NCBI GenBank assembly: GCA_907163375.1
Contig: CAJQUW010016121.1
Location: forward strand, 1 to 64,000
Reading direction: 5' to 3'
Origin: Prostheceraeus crozeri
Lineage: Eukaryota > Platyhelminthes > Polycladida > Euryleptidae
DNA: 64,000 bases
Shown: piece after piece, positions 20,673 through 32,261 of the stretch
Layout: the number at the start of each line of letters is the position of its first letter
Numbering within the stretch: position 1 is the first letter of the stretch
Translations under genes and position numbers: made by a program
The notes under the pieces: model-generated
What the model was told of the DNA's origin: nothing
What the model saw: only the letters and a program-made list of their open reading frames with translations
Databases searched by the model: none

Positions 20673-21416
20673 TACCATAAAACCTGTAATAGATCACCAC
20701 CTTGTAATAAAACGCCGCCTGTAGCAGACCGCCCTTCCTACATTGTATTTTGTCAGAATAAGGAATGAGCACCAAAATATTCGTTCGTGTAAGGTCTGTC
20801 CGTTATGTGATGTGACACTCCTTCCTGAGTCTTTGCTGTATTATCAACAATTGATTCAAATAGATCTTTAAGTGTCTGTACGGTTAACCACGATTTCTGT
20901 TGCTGGTTATCTTGTTTTCTTCATGTAGTCAGTCATCTTGCGTGCACAATTTACCGGATAGACATAGTATGCCATCTTGCTGAGTGTTGAGCCTTTATTA
21001 CCTACTAGTCTGCGGGTGAATTAGGTCTAAATGATTGTTATCAATAATAGGCTACATAAAAATCAATGCATTGAATATCCATCAAATATTCATTGAATAC
21101 TTCAATCAAATAGTCATTGAATGTCAGTCAAATATGCATTTCGCATCACATCAAGTTTCTATGGTAAAATGATAATAAGCCGAAATGCAACTGATTTCAC
21201 AACATATCGGCCGGTATTTAGCAAAGTATGTAGTTATTTGACTGTTCTATATATGTAACGTGCACGCAGATACTAGCTTCATTGAAGCGATATTTTCTAA
21301 TACTTCTATACTTGAAGATGTTGAAAATTAGTTCACCAATAACGGTAATAGACCTCCGCCAAAAGTGAGGGTTGAAAAGTAGACCGTTATGGTGGTCTTT
21401 TATAGGTTTTACGGTA
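20673..21416. mobile_element. MITE with ~30-bp terminal inverted repeats (TACCRTAAAACCTRTAAWAGA)
   Basis: Left end TACCATAAAACCTGTAATAG at 20673; right end, read in reverse, TACCGTAAAACCTATAAAAG at 21416. Both continue with further similar words (ATCACCACC against ACCACCATA, CGCCGCCTG against GCGGAGGTC). The interior (~744 bp) has no coding potential. Ends of this kind, flanked by TA-rich sequence, suggest a Tc1/mariner-type non-autonomous element. Confidence 0.65.
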
Positions 21417-22189
21417 TTTTGTCAATGAAGAACTCAGCAACCTGTGACAGTTAGTGTAAGCATGCTTAAATAGGTAGCTTTTACTTTCAAACTGTCAGAA
21501 GCTTTTGAGTTTTAGTGTTGGCTTCACAGGTACACTAATTTTATCTCGTTTCAGACTGATGTTACTTCGCACATCATGTTAAAGTTATCTGCTATTAAAC
21601 TTACCAGTTGTGTGCATAACTTCCTAAATCAGATAATTTCTCACTCGGATATTGCTAATTAAGCTCGACAACGTGTTGCAGTTATTTTTATAGCTGTCGC
21701 CTTAAAGCACTGAGTGATCGCATGCTGCTATGTGGTGCTGTAAGTTACTTCTCAGATGATTGTACACCATTACTTACCATGTAGTATTGACACTTCATCT
21801 ATCTCGTGTGACTACTTCGAGTAATGCCATAATGCCAATAGAAGGAGATGTCCTTCATGGCTTGTACATAATGAGCATTTGAAATCCCATTGCTATGTTC
21901 TCACAATAACAACGTAACTAGTATCAAGTGTGAGCCTTTATTGCTTGGAACCAGACTTATATATTGACAACTGATCAGAAAAGTGTTCAAGTCAATTGAC
22001 CAGATCACGAGAAAATGCATGATCTGGCAACAATAGGGTGACAATAAACAGTTAATTGAACACAGCACCTATTCATGATGCGTCTGCATAAGCGAAGCTT
22101 TGGTTTCTTATTTAATGAGACTACAGTTATTATTTGATCATGAGAGGCTTCTTCAGGATTGTAGGACTTTTCAAGACTATTCCAAAATT

Positions 22190-22380
22190 TGCTAGGAGAA
22201 GCAGTGCTCTATCTACCCTAATTGACGATCCGCCACCAGATTGTGACTGAACGCCGTTCGATTGATCTAGTTCACGATTTTCGTGAACTTGAACTGAATG
22301 GCGCTCGCATATTTCGGAGATGAACGGGAGTTGAAAGCTACCGTTCATTTCTACTTTCAAGCGTTCGCACATGATTGACC
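22190..22380. repeat. Dispersed repeat rich in GTGAACTTGAACTGAACG words, copy 1
   Basis: Contains TGAACGCCGTTCGATTGA, TTCGTGAACTTGAACTGAATG and GGAGATGAACGGGAG. The same words recur at 25785-25970 in the same orientation but in different order. These are probably subterminal repeats of a DNA transposon. Confidence 0.6.
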
Positions 22381-22569
22381 GAAATTAACTATAATTAGAA
22401 TACTGAAGCTATATATATTTTTATCAATACGCCTGACGCCTGACGCTCATGATGACACGTATCAGTGTTGCCACTCGTGGCAATATATTCACAATTTGTG
22501 GTAGTATGCAATAATAATCTGATAGTTCATTATAGTTGGCAATATTTTTCAGATTTATAACAATGATCG

Positions 22570-23720
22570 TTCAAAGAGATTATGTTTCGCTTTGAAAGAT
22601 CTGGAAACTAGGAATAAAATCCGATTCCTTATCTATGTTACGCAGATGGTGGAACCGTTTGAAAAGTTGCTTCAACATTCTTCGGTCATCTTCATTCATC
22701 GTTTGAAGCCTCAACTCATGAGTATGGTAAAGAATGTCGCAGTACAATTCTTGAAGCCAGAACATTGCGACAGTGAAACTGTTATGAAAGTAAATATCAG
22801 TGACGTCGATAATCAACTTCCTGTTGGCGAGATCCTCATCAATCCCATGAACAAGGAAGTTTCCTTCGGTGCAGGTGCAAGAACAGTTGAATAAAAATTT
22901 TGACCTTTCTGCGAGATAATCTCTCTCTGAAAAAGAAGGTTCTTCGTTGCCTGAGTTTTCTTGATACAACCTGCAAGTTGAAGGAGGATTCCGTCATTTA
23001 TTTGGCAAATAAGCTTCCTAATGTTGTCTCTCATGATGACATCGACCATCTCCGGACAGAAATGCAACTTTTGAACCTATAAGAGGATCAGCCCAAATCT
23101 GAAGCATGTCCGAAGCATCCGACGGCCTGTTCCACCCTTTTCCATGGAAATGCCGATTGTGAAAGAGACATCAGGAAGTCGCACGACGTCGATGACAATG
23201 AGAAGCGTTATCGGTTGTCCGATGACATCAGAAAAGTCTTTTACAATGTCGTTCCTTCCTGCGTTGCAGGAAAGAAGCAAGCGCGTCATTCAAATTGGAT
23301 AATGATATGATTAATCAAAGATTTAAAGTTCATGCGGAATATACGCTTTTTTGGCAAAACAGAAAAGAGCATCAGAGAGTGAGAAAATTGCGAAACTGTT
23401 TGCTTTAGAAGCTGATGAAATAAAGAAGGCGGCACAAAATGATCCACAGCATAGGGACAGATTGGAAGATCTGAGGAAGGAGGAGGAGGTGTCTGCGAAG
23501 AACGAAAAGGAAGGAGTTGATGCTAGACAAACAGCAGCTGAATTGAAATTACAGGAGGCTGTTGCGGAGCTGAAACAAGTTGCTCTCGTGAAGGAACAAC
23601 TAGCGAAGGATGCTAAGAATCGAATGGCAAATAATGAGGCTGCTGAACTTTCGATTGCAAAACTTCTGAGGCAGCGCAATTTTTCTTTCCATTGTCCAAG
23701 TTTTCGAAGAAGTGACTGAA
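22570..23720 (+). pseudogene. Decayed hAT-derived protein with C-terminal coiled coil
   Basis: Fragments in two or three + frames line up with a hAT-derived protein common in aquatic animals. The first piece (22592-22894) reads NKIRFLIYVTQMVEPFEKLL and HRLKPQLMSMVKNVAVQFLK. The next (22900-23082) reads LRDNLSLKKKVLRCLSF. LFHGNADCERDIRKS near 23140 resembles the S-H-G-N-A-D-x-E-R signature of the hAT C-terminal dimerisation region. An Ala/Glu/Lys-rich coiled coil follows (23351-23690). The joins contain stops and frameshifts. Upstream transposase domains (zinc finger, first catalytic Asp) are missing, so this is the 3' part of the gene. Family recognition is from memory of the domain order and should be checked by profile search. 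Confidence 0.5.
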
Positions 23721-23844
23721 GCTCTTGTTACGAAGTGATAAATGTATATATTACTGTGGAGGTCTGAGTCCCAAGTTCTTATGGAAATTATCAAATTTCA
23801 AATTTGAAGCACAGTGGTATGTGTACGTACATGTATTTTTCTAT

Positions 23845-24275
23845 TTCAGTCCACACGAGTTCTTTTGCCGAAATTAACAGTACAGTAGGCCTACTGACTT
23901 TTGCTACATAAATGTTTTCATAGCTCAATCGACAAATCTTCTTTTTGCTGAAATTAACAGTCTTGACTCTCGTAATGCGCGCATTCTTGTAATTCAGTCC
24001 ACACAATTTCTTTTGCTGAAATTAGTGGAATCAGTGGAACCTCCTATTGCGGACATTCTATACAGCGGACACCTCCGTATTACGGACAGTTAAGCTCAGT
24101 CCCGAATAATGTTAGTATCATCACCGGTAACTCAATATTGCGGACACCTCTAAAATGCGGACACTAAGGCGCAGTCCCGACGGTGTCCGTAATATGGAGG
24201 TTCTACTGTACTGAGTTTTGTGACATAACTATTTTTGTAATTCATTCCACAAGTGCTCTTTCTGCTGAAAATTAT
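23845..24275. repeat. ~72-bp tandem repeat, 3-4 units, split by a MITE
   Basis: The unit contains TTCAGTCCACAC, then TTTTGCTGAAATTAACAG and ACTGACTTTTGCTACATAA. Copies start near 23848, 23920, 23990 and, after the inserted MITE at 24032-24208, near 24233. Units are 75-85% alike by eye. Confidence 0.7.
24032..24208. mobile_element. Tigger/pogo-like palindromic MITE (177 bp)
   Basis: Ends CAGTGGAACCTCC and, in reverse, CAGTAGAACCTCC. Both arms carry repeated GCGGACACCTC/GTCCGCAAT words and AGTCCCGA near the centre. CAGTNGAACCTCC with GTCCGC repeats is typical of Tigger/pogo-type elements. The right flank is TA and the left is AT, so the target duplication is imperfect. Confidence 0.7.
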
Positions 24276-24581
24276 CAGTTAATTCCATGAAAACACGTTC
24301 ATGGTTTTCACGTTCATGGTCAGTTGTGTTTGGAAACGTTCGTGCTTCTTTGTGTTTTCATTGTTCGCACGTTTACCTGTTAAAGTATCTAGTAGTTCGT
24401 ATATCTAACATACAATTATTTTCCTATGATTCATGACTTTTTTCTGACTGCTCATGTGTTTGTAGACGCTTTCCCGAAGAACATTTGGCAATATTTTCAT
24501 CAAGTGGCAATAATAGTCCTATCAGATGCAGTGGCAACACTGACACGCATGGACAATATAGAATTCTTGGAAATGTTAGAT

Positions 24582-25386
24582 CAGTGGTGGGCAACCAAGT
24601 TGGGATAGTGGTCCACAAGGCTCGCGGGCCACCAATTTCAAGAGACAGTAGTATAGGCTTAGTATTGTTTTATTCCACACTTTTAAGTGCACATATGGGT
24701 TGTTGTACCGCACGTACATATACAGTGGTCGCATTACATAACAAAATTTTGCATGTCAATGTATACAGCAGTGTTGTACGCAACTAATTTGTTTAATATT
24801 AAGGAATCACGATTCACTTTCTACAGTTCATGTGAGTATTGAAGAGCGATTATGCCTATAACGAATCATGGAAGCTCTTCTTTTGTGTCATTAAATGGTA
24901 ATTTGATGTTTTGCTGATTTGACCGACAGTACCTTATTTCATCAAAAGACAACGGTCTGTAAGTGCCGTGCAACTATCAAAAATGAAAGTCGCACAAGAT
25001 AAAATTGATTTTGCTACAATTATTGATCATTACATGCATACGTGCACATATGTCACCCAAACATATACGGCTTTTAAAAACCCGTGCATGGCCTCTACAA
25101 ATGGTAACTCGCGCAGGTGATGACCATTTTGTGCTTATACGAGAAGATGTTAATTACAAAAGGAGTATGGTTGGATAATTCGAATGTGAATTTTTGGGTC
25201 ATCACATTGCTCATTTAGTTGTTAATTAATGCTTTTGCAAATTCTAAAGAGGATCCCTCACCCTTAGATGTACCTCCCAAATGTCGAAATCGAAGTGAGT
25301 TATTTTTCACACTATCGATTCTAATAATGTCCGTGGGCCACTTTAAATATGAGAAGCGGTGGCGGGCCACGCGTTGCCCACCACTG
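24582..25386. mobile_element. hAT-type MITE with exact 8-bp target duplication (805 bp)
   Basis: Both ends start CAGTGGTGGGCAAC (left 24582; right read in reverse from 25386), followed by GGCCC/GCGGGCCACC words. The 8 bases on each side are identical: TGTTAGAT at 24574-24581 and 25387-25394. An 8-bp duplication with CAGTGGTGGGCAA ends is diagnostic of the hAT superfamily. No transposase is encoded. Confidence 0.9.
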
Positions 25387-25394
25387 TGTTAGAT

Positions 25395-26990
25395 GATGAC
25401 GTTGATTTCTTGTAAAGTAACTTGGAACACCTAGACGAATGACTAAAGCAACGACAATATACCTTAATTTTATGACAAAGAAGTGTAGGCCTGCTTTAGG
25501 ATTGATCATTGCCAATTGTAGCGCTGTTACATCTATTAAAGATAGATTTACACAAGTACACCTTCACACAATTGCCATTATGTCAAGGATTAAAATTATC
25601 GGTGCTGCTAAGCCATTGAAGCTTATAACACGGGAATTCTCCAAATTGCAGTGACTTTCTAGTTCCTGATATCTTACTGAAATATTTAGACATGTGAGAG
25701 AAGCGATGACTCAGTTATTTAGATAGGTAACTGGGCAGTCAAAGTAAATTTCTAAATTACTTATGAAATGAAAGGGAGATGAACGGAAAGGGAAAGGTGA
25801 ACGTGAAGTGAACGGGATGGGCAAATTGGTGAACCTGAGCTGAACGCCGTTCATTTTTTAATTTCGTGAACTTGAACTGAACGAAGTTCGCGATTTTAAA
25901 ATGAATGTGAACTGAACGGAACGCCGTTCAAAATTTTCGTGAACTTGTCATTCACTGTCCGCCACTAATGCGTGCTATAAATTGCCAGAACTTGACTTCA
26001 AATTTCTTAAGCTGAAATACACCCTCAAGTACTTCTTTCGGAATGCTCCTTCTTCATAAAGCCCAAAATGCAAATAGACTCCTATAATCCTTGAAGAAGC
26101 ATTTAATTAAATTAATAAAAAATTAAATAAATTAACATTTAATTAAATACATTTTGAATTTAAGCAAATAGGCCTTTGTTCCAAACATCACGTTCGCCAA
26201 TGGCATCAAATTACCGTCTAGCATAATCACAATTTTCTTATGGTTTGATGTGTATTTCATCTATCTTTTTTTACCTTTAACAATTAAATGTTTGAATACT
26301 TTATGTTCTGAAAGAGATTTTCAGATAATGAGTCATTTAAACTCAGTACTTAATTTATGGTTTGATTACACCTCTATTCTGATTTATACTTAAATGAATT
26401 TGAACATGATTGCCAAGCAGTTCGCTGAAGAATGGGCTCCTTATACTGTTCTCAGGAATAGCGGTTAACATTTTACTTCATTTTTATGCATAGGCTGAAT
26501 GAAACACCCATTATAACTGAACGACGTCAATTTCCTATCGACAAGACGATAAATCATTTTCTTATTAGAAAAGCATCTGTCCGTTTTTATTGATCTTTAA
26601 ATTGTGACTGAATATAGATTAGTTCAACGAGAGCAGTCACGATTCTGTTAATCCTTCAAACGTTTCATTCCAGATAATGTCGCTTTTAACAATAGACTTC
26701 AAGATAAATTTGATTTAAGACATTCGCATTATTCATAAGATCAGTGAGTCGTGAATCCAATAAAATGTTATCATATCGTGTTGGAATGCAATTCCCGTGA
26801 AACACATTCTGAGGCGCCTCACATGTTATAAACAACATCAACGCCGTTATTAAATACTGATGAGACATTCGGGAAATTAGCATGTATCAGAGGAGATGTC
26901 CCTGTGACTGTGGTCTGTGATAGGTTGATGAAGGCAAATTGGGAGATGCAATCTCTGAGCTTCATATGGACAGTGTATCAGAATTGCTTT
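25395..26990. other. Spacer; GAACTTGAAC-type repeat copy 2 and an AT-rich patch
   Basis: 25785-25970 repeats the words of 22190-22380 (ATTTCGTGAACTTGAACTG, TGAACGCCGTTCA) and ends GTCCGCCACTAATG. 26100-26155 is a low-complexity AATTAAATTAA patch. No gene was seen before the receptor. The frame 25439-25654 has no recognisable feature. Confidence 0.5.
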
Positions 26991-27018
26991 GCAATCGGTG
27001 GTCAGTTATTATTTCGAA

Positions 27019-28998
27019 ATGCCGATACCGAAGCTGCATCAAATTCTGCGTAGATTGATCCTCTGTCAATCAAATTTTGCTTTCAAGACTGCTCCAATTT
27101 TTGTTTCCATTTTTATCCTATTGGAGATTCCTGCCGTAAGTCAGACAACCTGCATTCCTCCTCTAATTAAGTCTCCTTTAACTACTTGCTATTGCGATCG
27201 TGAGTGTTATTTCTACAATGATTGTTGTGATACCTTTCATAAACGACCGAAGCTTTACTCGTGCGAAAATCTCTCGAACTATCCATTTATTGATCGATAT
27301 TTATGGAATAGATTGGGCTATGTTATTGATAGATGTCCCAGAAATGCAAATCCCTTTGTCAAACAACTGTGTGAGAAGCCGACGTCCATTATCGTCGACA
27401 CCGAAGCCAAACAATTTGCTCTGAAAGTTCCGGTTTATCGCTCCTCAATGATATTCAAAAATGCGTTTTGCGCTATATGTAATGATTTTCAGTTCAAAAC
27501 CCCGACAATCTCTCTACAGTGTAATTCGAGTGTCAAACCTTACAATCATGACAATATTATTGGAGTGTCTGAAGCTCGATCATTAATCTCATCGGAATTT
27601 TGTGAATACATTATCTCCAATATGCCTCGAGATTCCATACGTTCATGCAAATTTTTAGAATCTGTGATCGACACTTGCTCGAACGCAAGACGAGTCTCGG
27701 TGGACGAAAGTTGTTTATCCTCTCCAACTTCTTATACTATTTGCACTGACTCGAAAGTATATCGCAATATGGCATGCGCCAACTGCAACTTGTATCCTGA
27801 CAAGTGTGCTATGATGAATCCACGATATTTGCGAGTTGAATCTGATGTGAATGATAAAAACTCACCAAAAGTTCGAGTATCTGGCATGAATTACAGACAT
27901 GACCTCTCTTTGAACATAACGAATGTTGCATTAGAAATATTACTTGCCAAAGATCCATCGTTTCAAATATCCCCATCAAAGTCAGTTAAAGGTTTGAGCA
28001 CAGACAAACACCAAGTAATATACGTGACACCTACTAGTGCAATACCTTATCAATTTTCACCGACAAACTTCGAAATTACAATGGGATATCTGTGCATGTT
28101 TGGATCAGCATTATCATCTATTGCATTATTCCTCCTTATAATTACTTTCATCAAATTTGTAGAACTGCGGAATTTCGCTGGCCTGGTTACAATATCGTTA
28201 GCTTTATCACTGTTAGTGGCATTAATTTGTTTTCTTTTCAAACCTTTGTTCTCTATTACAAAAGCAGCGTGTATAGGTATCGCAGTGATTACGCATTTTG
28301 TCTATCTAGTGAGTTACACCTGGATGTCACTCTTGGCTGTTGATGTACTGCGCAATTTTGAGGATGAGACGGGATCCTATCTCCAACGAAGAAAGAATAT
28401 CCATTTCTGTAGATACTGTATTATTGGTTGGGGAATTCCAGGTCTCATCACTTCAATAGCATTAATAATGGACCGCGTAGCTCCGCGACATTCCTTCAGC
28501 CCCGAATTTGGAGGTGATAAATCTTGTTTTCTATCTCAACAGCGCGGCATTTTATTGTGGTACTTCGTTCCCATCGCAATGTCGATATCAATAAATGTGA
28601 TTATCACATTTCGTCTCTTATACACTATCTACGGACACTCATTCATCGACAATGAAGAGCATGATAATAATTACGATGCTCGAAGACAATTACTGTTCAC
28701 AAGCTTAAAAGTAACATTCGTTTTTGCATTCACTTGGGTACTAAGTCTCAGTGCCGCTTTCATTAAGAACAATCATCTAAAAGCAATTTCTAGCTTCGCA
28801 AACAGTCTTCAAGGTGCATTTATTGCTGCTGTATTTTTATCATCGAAGCGTTTGATTAGAAACATTCGAGGCTCAATAAGGGGGACCATGACAGCCGATG
28901 AACGATGGAGGGGTATACCGAACTCGTCGGATAGAAATCTAACGAATGACCATGTTGTAATGGAGCAACTTTTAATGGACTGTACAGATTCTTTGTGA
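27019..28998 (+). CDS. Seven-transmembrane receptor, adhesion/Methuselah-like (class B2) with somatomedin-B module
   Basis: The frame is open from 26989 (TTG), but the first ATG is 27019 (MPIPKLHQIL), giving 659 residues. Positions below count from this ATG. A signal peptide core (PIFVSIFILLEIPAVS, about 26-41) is followed by a somatomedin-B-like cysteine set ending CYCDRECYFYNDCCDTF (57-73). A Cys-rich ectodomain follows to about 345, with pairs such as CAIC and CANC. Seven hydrophobic helices span about 357-612. WGIPGLITSIALIM (TM4) and SFANSLQGAFIAAVF (TM7) match the class B2 pattern, where a Ser-Leu-Gln-Gly motif ends the bundle. The C-terminal tail is about 45 residues. I see no clear GPS autoproteolysis motif. 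Ligand unknown. The gene is intronless here, unlike most family members, suggesting retroposition or lineage-specific intron loss. ATTAAA at 29053 may be the poly(A) signal. Confidence 0.85.
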   Translation: MPIPKLHQILRRLILCQSNFAFKTAPIFVSIFILLEIPAVSQTTCIPPLIKSPLTTCYCDRECYFYNDCCDTFHKRPKLYSCENLSNYPFIDRYLWNRLGYVIDRCPRNANPFVKQLCEKPTSIIVDTEAKQFALKVPVYRSSMIFKNAFCAICNDFQFKTPTISLQCNSSVKPYNHDNIIGVSEARSLISSEFCEYIISNMPRDSIRSCKFLESVIDTCSNARRVSVDESCLSSPTSYTICTDSKVYRNMACANCNLYPDKCAMMNPRYLRVESDVNDKNSPKVRVSGMNYRHDLSLNITNVALEILLAKDPSFQISPSKSVKGLSTDKHQVIYVTPTSAIPYQFSPTNFEITMGYLCMFGSALSSIALFLLIITFIKFVELRNFAGLVTISLALSLLVALICFLFKPLFSITKAACIGIAVITHFVYLVSYTWMSLLAVDVLRNFEDETGSYLQRRKNIHFCRYCIIGWGIPGLITSIALIMDRVAPRHSFSPEFGGDKSCFLSQQRGILLWYFVPIAMSISINVIITFRLLYTIYGHSFIDNEEHDNNYDARRQLLFTSLKVTFVFAFTWVLSLSAAFIKNNHLKAISSFANSLQGAFIAAVFLSSKRLIRNIRGSIRGTMTADERWRGIPNSSDRNLTNDHVVMEQLLMDCTDSL

Positions 28999-31498
28999 AA
29001 TTTTCCAGTTTTCAGTGAATGAATCTATGAGAAGCACAAGTTGACAATATTTATTAAATACATTTATTAGTATTATCTTATCTCTGAGCTGAGTTTATTG
29101 ATCAAACTTATCAATTTCTAATTCTCAAAACAAGTAAACTGCTGGAAAATGTTCAGTTGCAAACTTGTAGATAGTCAATTTTCATGATATGGCTCAATAT
29201 CAATAGTATTCCTTACCCATTGATGTTTTTCATGACTCCTTATGAACACAGTGAAAATATGTATGGCTATGAACTAATCCAGGGTTCGCAAGCACTGGGA
29301 CATGTCACAAAAGTCGGAACGCCTGGCAATATGTCTGGCACACTTGACTTTCACTCAGAGTATTGCAATCAAATGATACTTAACTGTAAATTATTTTTGT
29401 GCTAAATGTTTTGCCCATAGAAATTCGACCATTCTATGACAACAAAGAACTAGAACAGACATACACATTGTAAATAACGCTACGTCGTGGATATGCATAA
29501 TAATGATAACGATACCTAAACGATGGCGGCTCCCAGTGGTTGAAAATGGTTAGGTACCAGTACAGAGTTGGATCCGCCCAGCATGGATTTTAAGGACTGC
29601 GGGCCATGATGGGCTTTGACTGGGATATATTGAGCATTATGATAATAATAATTATGCTTGGAACTAACAATTGTATCTAATTGAATGCATCGTAATGTAC
29701 GTTTCAGTTCAGTTCATCCATCTATATTGCAATAGGAGTGGCAATAATATGCACTGGAAAACCCATTCTTTTGAAGAATTGAGAGTGATTCCTCAGGAGA
29801 ATCTGATTTATTGACCGATTTATCGCAACTGAAACCTTCTGCAGTAGCTCTGTGGGAACGTCGCTTGCTAATATCAAAAGATCATCAGGTAAATTAGCAA
29901 TGTTGTGGCTAAATTAATTTTTTAACTTATTTTCGTGATAAAACCATCGTGACATTTGAAATCGTCTTTATTTTTCATCATAATGTCTAAGACCCAAAAG
30001 CTGTAGGTGCAAATAAGTTGCTGTAGCCAACTGATAGACATTTATTTACTTATCTGAGGCGACTTTACACCAACCGACGAAGTACTGGACATTTTTAGTA
30101 ACTAGCTAGCAGTAATTAGTATTGTTTGTATGTTAGCCTCATACGAATTACATTGTATACTTCATCTGATCAGTCAAAAGGGGTAATTTTTTAATTCACG
30201 AAAGCTTTAACTACAAAGGATATATTTTCCGTGAAATGTCATGGGAAATGCTTTGGAAGGATTCAAATATTTGATAGTGTTGCAAATTCGTTAATGTCAG
30301 GAGATGTTATGCAAATCGGTATAAGCAGATTCTCCACTCTTTGCTATCATCAAAGACAGCCAGCAACTTCTTTTTGCTTGCTAGACCGGTTATGTGTGGG
30401 TACTGCACTAGGTGACATGCCACGCTCAATCACGCGCAATTTACGCGTAAACCACGCGTAATTACACATGACCCTAACCATCCGTGGCTATGCGGGACAT
30501 GGCTGCAACATCTTATATAAGTTAGCATAGCTGGCAGTCCTGTTATATAGACTTTGCGTCTCATTTGTCTGCATGTATCAGAGGTTAAACAATGTGATAG
30601 GACTTCAATTTCATGCTCAGGGAAGACAGAACATGCTTAGCGGTTCTGTCGCAGACAACCGTAGACGACGCGCAAACTATAAACGCTCGCCCGCGCGTAT
30701 TCATAAATATTCCCCATCTTTTAACAGTATCAGATCAAGTGATTTCTGACTCTTAGTGCAGCACGTATGTACGCGCGTAGAAGAATTGCATGTCCTTAAC
30801 CACGGATGTTTGGATGTTGGATACACGGATTTCCAATTGTGCAATAAGGGATAGGCCGGAAATGAGTCACGATATAAACCAAATCGAGCACTAGTGGAGC
30901 ACAATTGGAAATGCTTTTCGCCGAAGAGCTCCATCAAACAGAAATGAATTGGCATCGGCAATCCTCCATGGATGGTTTAGAATTATCCATACAGAAGGTG
31001 TCCAAATTATCGATCTCAGTGTTCCAAGACGTCTATGAACGGTTAATCGTTCACGCTGTTTTGCAACAAAGCACCAAAATGAGAAAGATTTAGAATTTTT
31101 CTAATATGAGATTCGGGATTTGTTTCATATTCAAACACAGCATTTGCAAGTAAATATATATTTGATAAATATTTGATAGTTTCGCATATTTTTCATGTTA
31201 TGTCATATTGCCCATTAATTGATATATGTCGTGTTTGGTCAAGCAATCTGACAAGCAATAAGCCATATCCACTTTAAACTATGGTTCAAGTTCATTTATA
31301 GCCAAAATAAATCATCAAACACGAAATCAAGTACAAAGATTAGATCAAACTCTGTCAATTGCAATGTTAAGGAAGAAATCGACCTAGTCCTGATATTAAT
31401 AGACACAGCTGTATGTGGTCTTCACTTTAGGAATGCATCATTTGCCACCAGCATGCTATTGCACCGATCAGTTTCTCATTGACATGACAAAGGTTTCA
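28999..31498. other. Gene-poor spacer downstream of the receptor
   Basis: Short frames (29184-29405, 30231-30461, 30701-30961) show no domain. 30420-30470 has clustered ACGCG words (CACGCGCAATTTACGCG, CCACGCGTAATTA), and 30660-30700 is CG-rich against an AT-rich background. Nothing is firmly annotatable. Confidence 0.5.
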
Positions 31499-31506
31499 GT
31501 TTGTTG

Positions 31507-32080
31507 CAGGGATGCGGAGTCCTATCATTTTGATAGGACTCCGACTCCGGGGTTTGATAGGACTCCGACTCCGGGTGGCAAGCATATATAGCCTAGTGCC
31601 TTACGCGCATTTTTTTCTCCAGTCTCTACCAGGCAGGAAAATACCCATCTTTCTCCAAAAAATATGAGTACACTTCCGATTTTAATATGCGCTCTGGAGG
31701 AGCCATCACACACGATTAACGTGAGGGTAAATGGTTGTCTTCAAACAAACTAATATTTTACTTTTGTCTCCGATGTGACCTTTGGTGCATACAGTAGGCT
31801 TAATGTCTCTACTAAATCACCCAGTGAAGCGACAATCCTTTTTCACCATCACGGTTCATTCCCTCAACTATTACAAACTTTGCGTACACTGCTGTCTCTG
31901 TACTTTTGTTTGACGGAGAAAGTTGACATCAAGACAGTGACAGATATGCACGAGCACAAATAATTTGTTTGTATTATGTTTCTGGTCTGGTTATAGGCCG
32001 GAGTCCTATCATTTGATAGGACTCCGACTCCAGCAAAAATGATAGGACTCCGGGACTCCCACCCCGACTCTGCATCCCTG
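31507..32080. mobile_element. hAT-type MITE with exact 8-bp target duplication (574 bp)
   Basis: Ends are CAGGGATGCGGAGTC (31507) and, in reverse, CAGGGATGCAGAGTC (32080). The flanking octamers are identical: GTTTGTTG at 31499-31506 and 32081-32088. Just inside each end the unit GATAGGACTCCGACTCCGG is repeated and partly palindromic (GGAGTCCTATCATTTTGATAGGACTCC). The interior has no transposase. Confidence 0.92.
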
Positions 32081-32261
32081 GTTTGTTGTGGAGCTAACTT
32101 CAGAGATAATTCGACGAAATACATTATTTAGCTTGTAAACTAATACAATGATGCAAGCTTAATAAATTAGAGACAGGCTGGTTGACAAGAAACACTAGAA
32201 TGGGCAACACCTGTTTGTTGAGGACAATGCAGCTGCTCGGTCAGGCATAGATCTAAAAGTC

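Noticed and set aside
22580-22969. Minus-strand 129-codon frame
   Set aside because: It is the antisense shadow of the hAT-derived relic, whose plus-strand translation has recognisable motifs.
26989-27018. Upstream start (TTG) for the receptor
   Set aside because: Not an ATG; the first ATG at 27019 still leaves a complete signal peptide.
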